DNA from: Symsagittifera roscoffensis
Lineage: Eukaryota; Xenacoelomorpha; Acoela; Convolutidae
Reading direction: 5' to 3'
DNA: 64,000 bases
Assembly (NCBI RefSeq): GCF_963678635.1
Contig: NC_087069.1
Coordinates: forward strand, 46,516,276 to 46,580,275
Under the pieces are notes generated by a model. It had not been told where the DNA came from and made no database searches. It saw nothing but the letters and a program-made list of their open reading frames with translations. The translations under genes were made by a program, and so were the position numbers. Within the stretch, counting starts at the first letter, position 1. Each line of letters begins with the position of its first letter. Positions 57,701 through 64,000 of this stretch are shown in pieces.

Positions 57701-60700
57701 CATATAAAATGGTTTGTACAAATTTTAACTTCAAATCTGCGGGAGAGAGGAGACATTAGAGGGAAAAGGCTGAAATTTATAGCCCTTTAGATATGCAATT
57801 TCTCAATAACTTCTATATTTGATCCAATCAAGGTTTATCAGACAAAAGGGAACAGGGTTCCTGATAGACTCTTGTCGTGACAAACTCGTTCGCTAATATC
57901 GTTTAGAGAATTTCTTCCATAACTTTTAGTTCCAATTCGACAAAACCGTTTCTATAGGAAGGTTATTGTTGCCACATACCTTTTGAACGTGCTTCCTTAT
58001 TTCTCCTCTGGACACCTTGTTGCTTCTGGTTCGGAGTCCCAGCGAGTTTCGACTGTCCAATTGGAGCCTTTTTCTTTCTAGACATCACAGGCGAATCGGG
58101 AACTGCAAGAGGTCTGGCGGCTAAGGCTATAGGAGCTGCTAACTTCTTTACGTCGTTTTCGTTTCCACCTAAAAAAATCAATAGAAATTAGCAAAACCAA
58201 ACACCCAAATGAACAGAATATTGGCGTCCTTTTTCAAGCTTTTATTGTCAATGTGTTGATAACTTAGGTGCTTGAATCCCTGTTGCCCGTTGTCTATCCT
58301 CTCCTTTCATAAACAATTTTGAGACAAGTTCTTCAGTGTCCTTTCTTTACGCCTTGAAGAAATAAATTTTTCGTTCTTTTAAACACTAATTGCGTTTTCA
58401 GAAGTGAGCTTGGATTTGGCAAATGATCGAAATTTCAGAGTAAGCATGGATACCTTTGCAAAAAAGGAACAGAAATTTCCTCATTTCAAGCAATTCAATT
58501 AGCACAGAAAGTTCCGATCACGGTGATAAAAATACGTTATTTTTTTTTCAAATGGTGTTATTGTTGTCAGTGGTGATGAAAGGATCTGAACGAAGACCTA
58601 GAACTTACCTGTTGCGGTTGGGATGATTGACTTGGATGATTTTGGAGGTGCCGCTTTCCTGCTGTTTGCTGAAACTGCGCTGGACACTGACCGATCTGTG
58701 CTTTTGATGCTCGATACTAGAACATATCAGATTGCAATAGATCCTGATCAAAAACTATGTGTTAACAGAACAAGTATTATCTAGTGCATAGTTTTAAGAT
58801 GGCAATAATTACTTGAGCATAAGTCCCTAATTTGCATCGAGTTACTAGTGCATTAGTGCAGCTTTGTTGAACACTGCACTAGATAATATTCAAACTGCTT
58901 GAACGAAAATTGATTTATGTGGTAAAAACTGACATGCATAATACACAAGCAGGGTTGGATCTAAGATTTTCTGATGGGGGGGGGGGGTAAAATTATTCAA
59001 AAGTTTTGACTGATTTTTTTGGGGTAATTGATGTTTTTCCCATAACAACCTCCTAGCACTTTTACGAGCTCTCTCAAACTAATCAAGACCCAATTTACTT
59101 ACAGGAGGACAAACTGGGACTCTTCTGAATGGATTCAAGGTCAAGTATGGAGAGGTTTTCTGGTTTGTTCACGCCAACTTCTTCTGATGAGTCAACATTG
59201 AGGGATTCTTTCTTGTTAGGAATTGGTTTGCCGCTTTGGATTTTCGTAGGGAGCTGGGAAGTGTCTGAACAGTAAAGGGAATTGAATACTTCATCAAGTA
59301 GAAAAAGATATCGATTCACGAAAAAAAAATTAATTAAAATTTTTTTTGGATCTTGTTAACTATTACCTCCTCCCCCCTATTTCGATTTTCAAAATTCAAT
59401 TTTGGCGGCCACATAATTGTTGACATTTTTGAAATGCATATTTTATACAGGTTGTCAAAAATAATACATGCATAGGGGGAGAATAGTTAACAAGGTCCAA
59501 AAGAGGGGGGGGGGGGGTAGTTAACAAGATCCAAAACTTTCTAACTTTTAAAATACGTTATTTTTTGCTTATTTAAGCTGAACAGCTTTAAAATAAATTG
59601 CAACTATGTAATAATTGGGAAAATCCTCAAAAAATTTCAATAATATAAAAAAAAATTGGATATGCCAACAACTTTTTTTTTCGATAACAATTGTAACAAG
59701 ACAATAGTTCGACTGACCTTTGCCGCCATTTTTGTTTTCCTGTACTGATTTCTTTTTCCCACCTTCTGCTTTGCTACCTGGTTTGGGAATACCCTGAGAT
59801 TGTGCTGCAGTTGAGTTGAGATTTCTTGGCTGAGCAATCTTGCTCGCTTTCAGGTCTGCATTTGTTGATTTGACCAGTTCGTTGGCAGCCGATGTAACTT
59901 TTGTGACAACTTGTTGCTTCTGGAGAAAAATCAATACCGCAAATCAAACATAGCCAACTGACAGTTGGAAGAGTTTAAATAAGTCGATAGGTGAATTTTC
60001 GAAACAAAAGACAAGTTGTAAACTTAATGAAAAGCGAAAACTCCCAAAAAGTCACAATCAAAAAAAACTGACTAGTTCAAAATGAAACCTGAAAGAGTAA
60101 TAAACGCAAGGAAACTGTGAAAAAAATCGTCGAAATTAGAAGTCGATCACGTTTTTTGTGACCTTTACACTTTTGCTGTACGATAGTGGAGTTTGCCTTC
60201 CTTTTAACAATGGAAAAGCACTGAACTTAAAAAGAAATCACAAGTCACACCGCGAAAAATCAACATTGAGCGTGAAAAAATTTTAAGACTTTCCTGAAAA
60301 AAAATCACCAAGACCTACCTAAGAGTACTCACTAAAGTTCATTACTCTTAAAAACGAAAACTTAATTCAAACATTCTTGATCCTACCTGATCAGACTTTG
60401 AAGAAGCAACGGCAATAGGTTTCGGATTGGCTAACTTCGGATGTCTCGCCGGCAGCGGAGGCGGCAACGCGCTGTTACCCCCACCTCCTAACCTTTTCAC
60501 TCCCCCGACTCCAGATGTTTTCTGCCCTGATTTTGACATTCCAGAATTTACTACCATTGCTTCATCTAACTGGATCTCTTGATTCTGATTGGCAGTTGAA
60601 GCTAATGTTTCCTGATTGGTTGCTGAGATTGTTGATTCCTGATTGGCTGAAACGGATCTGATGTAATCAACCGGAGCAATCGACAACGGCGACTTCAGAC

Positions 60701-62020
60701 CACTTTGTTTATTGCCTTCTAAACCCAAGCTGGGTAAACTGAACTTCTTTTTGGGTATTCTCACAATTGCTGGGTCATTTCTCAATATTTCATCATCTGT
60801 ATCTTGAAGTTCGTCTTGTGATTCGACTTTTTCGTCGACTTTATCTTCAAGTTGAGTTTTTCCGAGTTTCTCATCTTCCGATAAATGATAATTACTCGTT
60901 AATTTTCGACCAGAATCGCGTTCATTGCTTGAATTCTCATTACTTTGGTCAAAAATTAAGCTCGGCGAAGGCAACTCTAATTCACTATATCGTTTATCTG
61001 TATTTTCAGCTATGTAAGCGTAATGTTGATCGTTCCTCTCAGATTTCTGGTTCAGTTCAAATGCTTTGCTTAAAACAGTCTCTTCAGATTTATTTTGACA
61101 ATTCAATTGTTCGCTTTTATTTTCCTTGGGGAGTATTTGACCTCTTTTCGACTTCGATTCTACATTCGATTTATTTTGAAAATTCGTTGATTTAGGCAAA
61201 GGTGGTAACTCTCTATTTGCAAGTTGGGCCTTCGGAATAAATCCAAATTTTTGATGCGATGGTGATCCTTGATTCTTAACCGGTATGTTAGACGCAGAAA
61301 TGCAATTTGTGCTCGCAGATGAAGATTTTTCTTGATTATTTGTAGTTTTATTTTGAAAATCTGAAGTAGTAGTTTTAATAATTTTTGCGTTGTTATAAGA
61401 CGATGGCGGTTTTAAAGCAGAGGAAACTCCACTGTGTTCGCTGTTTTGAGCTGAGTTACTTGAGCTACTGCTATTTGAATTATTTGCTTTGCTTGTAACT
61501 GTATTTGACTGCTTGGCTTGTACATTTGTACCGCGTTTTTCACTACAAAAACCACCATCGATATTTTCCTGAGCCGAGATTCTACCATTATTAAATTTTT
61601 CAATTCCACTGTCTGTATTTTTTACCGTTATTTCCTTATTAGAAACCACTATTTGAGCATTAGCCATTCCCATACGTGCACTTTCGTTATTAAGGAGCTT
61701 CTTTTCCTTGGTGTAATTTTTGACAAATTTGCAGTCCTTCCCTTTTTCCGCATTTTGACGTTGTTGAACTTTTGTAACCGAATCTAATGAAGGCACATCA
61801 ATATACTGCGTTTGAAAACTATTTTGGTCATGTTCTGTTGGTGAGCAAACTAAGTTTTCATCTGAACTTGGCTGTTTCAAAATGAGTTCGTTGCTCGAAT
61901 AAATATCGTCTTGAACTATTTCGTATTCTTTTTCAGACACAAATTGGCTCGAAGACCAACTTGAATACTTTTGCTCGCTGTTGGCACCGAATGGTGACGA
62001 CCTTGTTGAGTTGAGATAAT
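48447..62020 (-). CDS. MTUS/ATIP-family microtubule-associated coiled-coil protein (3' 14 exons)
   Basis: Fourteen exons, all joined in phase by GT/AG sites: 62020-60387, 59919-59718, 59264-59103, 58716-58609, 58168-57980, 57524-57325, 57093-57012, 54654-54517, 53830-53595, 52820-52698, 50892-50734, 50154-50057, 49273-49004, 48726-48447. Together about 1292 residues; the true start lies in an upstream exon not identified. The N-terminal half is disordered, serine- and basic-rich, with SH3-type PPPLPAR and two SxIP words (SNIP, SIIP), the EB1-binding signature. From exon 6 on it is coiled coil, with family words LALETSNQA, EELQSLRCVLEMRDEEI and RKKLSTENEKLSYQM, matching the conserved C-terminal region of vertebrate MTUS1/MTUS2, followed by a Ser/Pro tail. 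MTUS proteins bind microtubules and plus ends; the same role is inferred. Orthology to MTUS1 versus MTUS2 is unresolved. Confidence 0.82.
49004..49273 (-). CDS. MTUS-like exon m (conserved LSTENEKLSYQ block)
   Basis: Acceptor TGATTTGTTTCAG, donor AAA|GTAAGT, phase 2 both sides. RKERKKLSTENEKLSYQM matches the family's NKRLSMENEELLWKL; a Ser-rich stretch follows. Confidence 0.87.
49460..49830 (-). mobile_element. tRNA-derived SINE, copy 2 (intron)
   Basis: Minus strand near 49645-49570: GCGTCCATAGCTGAGTGGTT, AAGGCGTGAGACTC, AGGTCGCAGATCGTATCC. Flanks as in 44905-45250 (GAAGCTTTGCTTCGC; AGAACAGATGCTATGAAATT). Confidence 0.75.
49995..50045 (-). repeat. tRNA 3'-half-like sequence at an intron 5' end
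   Basis: Minus strand TTGCGATATTGAGATCGCTG then GGTTCGAGTCTCGACC: anticodon-stem-like inverted pair (GCGATA/...ATCGC) followed by a canonical B box GGTTCGAGTC. It starts about 20 bases into the intron after exon 50154-50057. No A box, so not a tRNA gene. Confidence 0.55.
50057..50154 (-). CDS. MTUS-like exon l (coiled coil)
   Basis: Acceptor GTGTTCTAG, donor AA|GTGAGC, phase 0 in, 2 out. Encodes RETLMQKEEELSSCRLHVES ... MKSDME. Confidence 0.82.
50450..50550 (-). repeat. Short interspersed repeat, copy 3
   Basis: AAGGTCAACATACGAGCTGT, then GCTCATCACAGAGAACTGCT; reverse complement of the copy at 38324-38425. Confidence 0.55.
50650..50702 (-). repeat. tRNA 3'-half-like sequence at a second intron 5' end
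   Basis: Minus strand GGCACATGACTCGGAATCTG, GAGGTCTGTGGTTCGAATTT, with B box GGTTCGAAT. It lies about 35 bases inside the intron after exon 50892-50734. The T stem is imperfect and an A box is missing. Confidence 0.55.
50734..50892 (-). CDS. MTUS-like exon k (conserved EELQSL block)
   Basis: Acceptor GATTTGTGTAG, donor CTG|GTGAGT, phase 0 both sides. Encodes PEADGRERAKSVPDQPVSAE, then EELQSLRCVLEMRDEEIHRL, matching the family's QELESLKAVLEIKNEKL. GC content is clearly higher than in the surroundings. Confidence 0.88.
51190..51410. repeat. Dispersed intronic repeat family, copy 2 (partial)
   Basis: GTTTGCCTTCCTTCCTTTTA, GAACTTAACAAGAAATAAAA, TTGAGCGTGAACAAATTTAA; matches 60190-60330 and 56030-56150. 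Confidence 0.6.
51785..52095 (-). mobile_element. tRNA-derived SINE, copy 3 (intron, decayed)
   Basis: GAAGCGAAGCTTCGCTTTGC, AAAGCAGCTTTATC, then CTGCGACCTAGCAAATTTGA and ACCATTCAGGCACGGAC; same unit as the other two copies with a more eroded tRNA-like part. Confidence 0.65.
52698..52820 (-). CDS. MTUS-like exon j (coiled coil)
   Basis: Acceptor TTTGCTTGCAG, donor GAG|GTAAGT, phase 0 both sides. Encodes DQISELEERNGGLSRKVREL ... KKGFFE. Confidence 0.85.
52869..53122. mobile_element. MITE with GTTAACTATT inverted ends
   Basis: Left ATCATGTTAACTATTTCCCT and right GGAATAGTTAACATGATCC are inverted. Internal GTTAACTATTTCCC and a poly-G run (53093-53106). The interior has a tandem 31-bp duplication containing ATTCCTATTGGTTGACGT. 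Confidence 0.75.
53595..53830 (-). CDS. MTUS-like exon i (coiled coil)
   Basis: Acceptor TTTTTTCCAG, donor AGG|GTAAAC. Encodes RSSHEEDKDFLITEQELQLS ... TIQKLR, heptad-rich with EQLEQQHKSELNLL. Confidence 0.85.
54517..54654 (-). CDS. MTUS-like exon h (coiled coil)
   Basis: Acceptor TCTGTTTTGTAG, donor T|GTAAGT, phase 1 in and out. Encodes NNEIKQLKVQHVSKVDEIVT ... LQLEFDDLAEE, resembling the family's LQEQFDNLNAAH segment. Confidence 0.85.
55790..56170. repeat. Dispersed intronic repeat family, copy 3
   Basis: Landmarks TTTGAATTTCAAGATAAATT, TTGAGAAAACTGGAA, TTAGAAGTCGATCACGTTTT, GTAGTGGAGTTTGCCTTCCT as in the other copies. Confidence 0.65.
56255..56600. mobile_element. Foldback element, single complete arm
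   Basis: AACAAGACTGCTCGTATCAG, CCCTGAATGTTCCGACTGCC, then AAAAATGATCACAGGTGAAA, GTCAAAAATGGCTAG, CACCCCGAGCACAAATATTC and CGAAAGTCGGAACAAG. It preserves the outer family end most clearly. Confidence 0.75.
57012..57093 (-). CDS. MTUS-like exon g
   Basis: Acceptor AAATTTTAG then ATG; encodes MDAFSVPELKRELANLHAAL; donor G|GTTAGT. The methionine at the exon edge could serve a short isoform, as the family uses alternative starts, but this is speculative. Confidence 0.78.
57325..57524 (-). CDS. MTUS-like exon f (start of coiled coil)
   Basis: Acceptor CTCTTTTAG, donor GCC|GTAAGA. Contains EEKCEQLRRSTLALETSNQA then VLIQHM, the best single match to the conserved MTUS coiled-coil entry (LALETSNQAL..VIQHL). 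Confidence 0.88.
57980..58168 (-). CDS. MTUS-like exon e
   Basis: Acceptor ATTTTTTTAG, donor G|GTATGT. Encodes GGNENDVKKLAAPIALAARP ... RNKEARSK; basic, likely the microtubule-binding linker before the coiled coil (inferred). Confidence 0.8.
58609..58716 (-). CDS. MTUS-like exon d (second SxIP)
   Basis: Acceptor TATGTTCTAG, donor G|GTAAGT. Encodes SSIKSTDRSVSSAVSANSRK, then KSSKSIIPTAT; SIIP with nearby lysines fits an EB-binding SxIP site. Confidence 0.8.
59103..59264 (-). CDS. MTUS-like exon c
   Basis: Acceptor TACTGTTCAG, donor T|GTAAGT, phase 1 in and out. Encodes DTSQLPTKIQSGKPIPNKKE ... SPSLSS; acidic and disordered. Confidence 0.8.
59341..59535. mobile_element. MITE with GTTAACTATT inverted ends, copy 2
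   Basis: Left GGATCTTGTTAACTATTACC; right AATAGTTAACAAGGTCC near 59482-59500 followed by a second, partial end GTAGTTAACAAGATCC after a 14-G run. Same family as 52869-53122. Confidence 0.7.
59718..59919 (-). CDS. MTUS-like exon b
   Basis: Acceptor TTTTTCTCCAG, donor AAG|GTCAGT, phase 0 in, 1 out. Encodes KQQVVTKVTSAANELV ... NKNGGK; basic and disordered, with KPGSKAEGGKKK. Confidence 0.82.
60090..60345. repeat. Dispersed intronic repeat family, copy 4
   Basis: TTAGAAGTCGATCACGTTTT, GTGACCTTTACACTTTTGCT, GTGGAGTTTGCCTTCCTTTT, GAGCGTGAAAAAATTTTAAG. Lies in the intron directly below exon 62020-60387. Confidence 0.65.
60387..62020 (-). CDS. MTUS-like exon a (disordered, SxIP, SH3 ligand)
   Basis: 544 codons after an acceptor TTTTGTTATAG; enters in phase 1, so a coding exon lies upstream. 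Low-complexity S/N/Q/K-rich. SNIP at about 61291-61280; RELPPLPKS near 61215-61190; PPPLPARHP near 60470-60440. Donor CAG|GTAGGA, phase 0. Confidence 0.85.
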
Positions 62021-62544
62021 CTATAACAAAATGGACGATATATAATAAACACGAAATGAAGGAAACTTAAATTTCCACTAGAAATTCGTATCCTCGTCAA
62101 AATCACCAAGGAATGCTTAACGCAAATTTAAAGTAGAAAACACTGTTCTATTATCATCGACATCTGTTTTATGCTAGAGCTACAAAAATTGATTCTTCTA
62201 TTTGCTTGCGGACAAATGGTATTCAACATTAATATATACGCCAATACTGAAAAAAATGTATGATCAAAAAATAAATGCGCTTTTAAATAATAGAAAAAAT
62301 TACTTTTTTCTTTAAATTTACAAACAGATTGCTAAATCAATTTTTAAGTGGTTGATTGCCATTTGTTTTGCGGTAGGAAAATGTATCATATTTATGAAAC
62401 TGATTCAATTTTAATCTTGGTGCTATATCCAAGTTATCATGTAAGCCATATTCATGTTCGGCCTTGATTGCTTATTATATCGAGACTTTGTAAGTCACCA
62501 ATTAGAATAGTTGAGATTCAAAACTGAAAGAACGCGGTGTCGCT

Positions 62545-62751
62545 CTATTTCAAAGTCAGAAAACAGTCGTCTTCATAAGACTTGATTAGGAATTCAGACT
62601 GGATATCATACCAGGACGCACTTATAGATCCACGGGAATTAGGCTTCCACTCGAAATAGCCTACCAGACTAGTATCTCTTACAGTGTTTAATTTATAGAG
62701 TGCAACGCCGTTGATGAACAGAACCTTGAAAAATGGAATATCTTGGTAAAA
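62545..62751 (-). CDS. Possible exon of unknown origin (68 codons, no ATG)
   Basis: Open from just after a TAG at 62754-62752 to TAG at 62547-62545, encoding FYQDIPFFKVLFINGVALYK ... ASWYDIQSEFLIK ... CFLTLK. The composition is protein-like (aromatic, mixed charge), unlike the simple-sequence noise around it. Candidate donors (GTAAGA, GTATGA) give phases 0 and 2, not the phase 1 needed by the next MTUS-like exon. It could be a gene fragment or chance. Confidence 0.22.
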   Translation of the reverse strand, partial: FYQDIPFFKVLFINGVALYKLNTVRDTSLVGYFEWKPNSRGSISASWYDIQSEFLIKSYEDDCFLTLK

Positions 62752-63039
62752 CTAATATCTTATTTTATTGTCTAGGAAAGACAAAAAGGAACTACATCCT
62801 CGCTAAAATTTACTGGGACCCAGCTAACGCTGGAGGGAGGTACCTTTTAAAATATTTCTGAGTGTGTTGTACTGATGCGGAATGATATAGGTAATTTCAA
62901 AAATCGGGCTTCATGCAAAATCTTAGTTGTTGCTATTAAAATATGATTGGAATTTTTTGAGATTATAATTTTTCCAGAGTCATAATTTTTTGTACAAACT
63001 TTGAGGCGCAGTATCTTATGCACGGAGAGTTCCCAGAAC

Positions 63040-63430
63040 CTATAAAAAATTTAGCCAATAGACAGTTGGAAAAAAGTCAATAAACGCAGGTAGACAGAAA
63101 AAAATGACTTGTTTTGAAAAAAATCTCAACTTTCCAAGAAAAAACATACATGGCCTTAACTCTCTTGGAATTTGTAGAACAATTTATGATAGAAACTTTT
63201 TTGTTTTATTTACCAATTCGAGAAAACGGATCAATCAAAAAATATATTGATTCCCTAGGAAATCTGAAAATTAAATGCCATCTTTGATCACGTTTTTCGT
63301 GACCTCTACACTTTCGCTGTTCGAAAATTAAATTTGAGCTTAAAAAACTTTATGACATTTCTTGAAAAAAAAAACAAAAAAAATCAGGACCTTCTAAAAG
63401 TCTGAACTACGTAAGAAGGACAATTTTGAT
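63040..63430. repeat. Dispersed intronic repeat family, copy 5
   Basis: GGAATTTGTAGAACAATTTA, CAATTCGAGAAAACGGATCA, TTTGATCACGTTTTTCGTGA, then GAAAATTAAATTTGAGC; same order as the other copies. Confidence 0.6.
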
Positions 63431-64000
63431 AAGTTGGAAATTTCCCGAAAAAAAACAAAACATTTTTCTCACAATCTTTAAGGCGATTTCACTTATAAAC
63501 GGAGGCTTCCCGCAACCTGCTACCTCGATTACATCCTTGACTTCAGATTCCACTGAGTAGTTTTCCAAAATGTCAAAAAGTTTCACACAGCCTGTTCTTC
63601 CGATTTAATCAAAAATCTCAGATTTGCAAGGGTACTTGTCGAGAAAAAATAAAAGTTTAAAAACGGTCGAAAAGTCACAAAGATGATTTTTCCAAAGACG
63701 ATAACTTTTCTGGGAAAAAATTGGGCAGAGCCACTGATGCAGGGCAGCTACCCACAACCCATTACCTCTATTGAACCCAAAATTTCAGATTTGGGAGGTT
63801 AGTTTTCAAGAAAAATAATCTTTTTGGTAAAATAATCACTTAAAAATAATCGCGTAAAAGTTACCACTTTTTTAAAAATCGGCAGAGTAAATTTTTGGGA
63901 AAAATCAAAAGTTTCAGATTAGAGAAAAAATTTTCCGAAGCGAGTTTTGCTCAAAAAAGAATAAATAATATAGATAAAACCCGATCCCATACAATTTCAG

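Larger units (their letters stand above)
62021..64000. other. Upstream intron/intergenic region of the MTUS-like gene
   Basis: No exon with matching phase 1 donor could be assigned, so the 5' end of the MTUS-like gene lies here unrecognised or beyond 64000. The stretch contains one suggestive open frame (62751-62545) and a dispersed repeat (63040-63430). Confidence 0.45.

Overview
The window is eukaryotic and almost certainly from an invertebrate animal. It is AT-rich, has genes split by long introns, and is crowded with transposon debris (Ty3/Gypsy, a LINE, tRNA-like SINEs, foldback MITEs). Its best-recognised gene is a multi-exon homologue of the animal microtubule-associated MTUS/ATIP family. 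A tunicate or another marine invertebrate would fit, but the sequence does not settle the taxon. A run of exactly 200 N marks a scaffold gap, so this is an assembled chromosome or scaffold.

Layout. 1-2640 is repeat-derived. 2646-4801 is a giant ATAC microsatellite running into the gap (4802-5001). 5170-7480 is a decayed Ty3/Gypsy gag-pol remnant on the minus strand. 9146-16022 (minus) is a three-exon gene for a NERD-domain plus superfamily 1 helicase-like protein. Its long last intron is stacked with foldback elements, and its first exon contains one in-frame TAG. 17790-37060 is a very large imperfect palindrome: a 10.3 kb left arm, a 0.5 kb spacer and an 8.4 kb right arm. Each arm holds a 128-bp satellite, arrays of the palindromic motif GCGGAWTCCGC, a gag-protease fragment, a MITE, a conserved hairpin and a Gypsy-like element with gag and integrase but no recognisable reverse transcriptase. 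37311-38225 is a foldback element. 38701-43173 (plus) is a two-exon gene for a small secreted cysteine-containing protein. 44200-44770 holds a LINE reverse transcriptase remnant. 48447-62020 (minus) is the 3' part (14 exons) of the MTUS-like gene. 62021-64000 is intronic or intergenic and repeat-rich.

The three genes do not look functionally linked. The NERD-helicase protein probably acts on nucleic acid, the secreted protein outside the cell, and the MTUS-like protein on microtubules. I built the exon models by hand from GT/AG sites and reading phase. All 14 MTUS-like exons, all 3 NERD-gene exons and both exons of the secreted gene keep phase across every junction, which is the main support for them. 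The most unusual observations are the 19-kb palindrome with its ordered internal repeats and the single TAG inside an otherwise open NERD-helicase exon.
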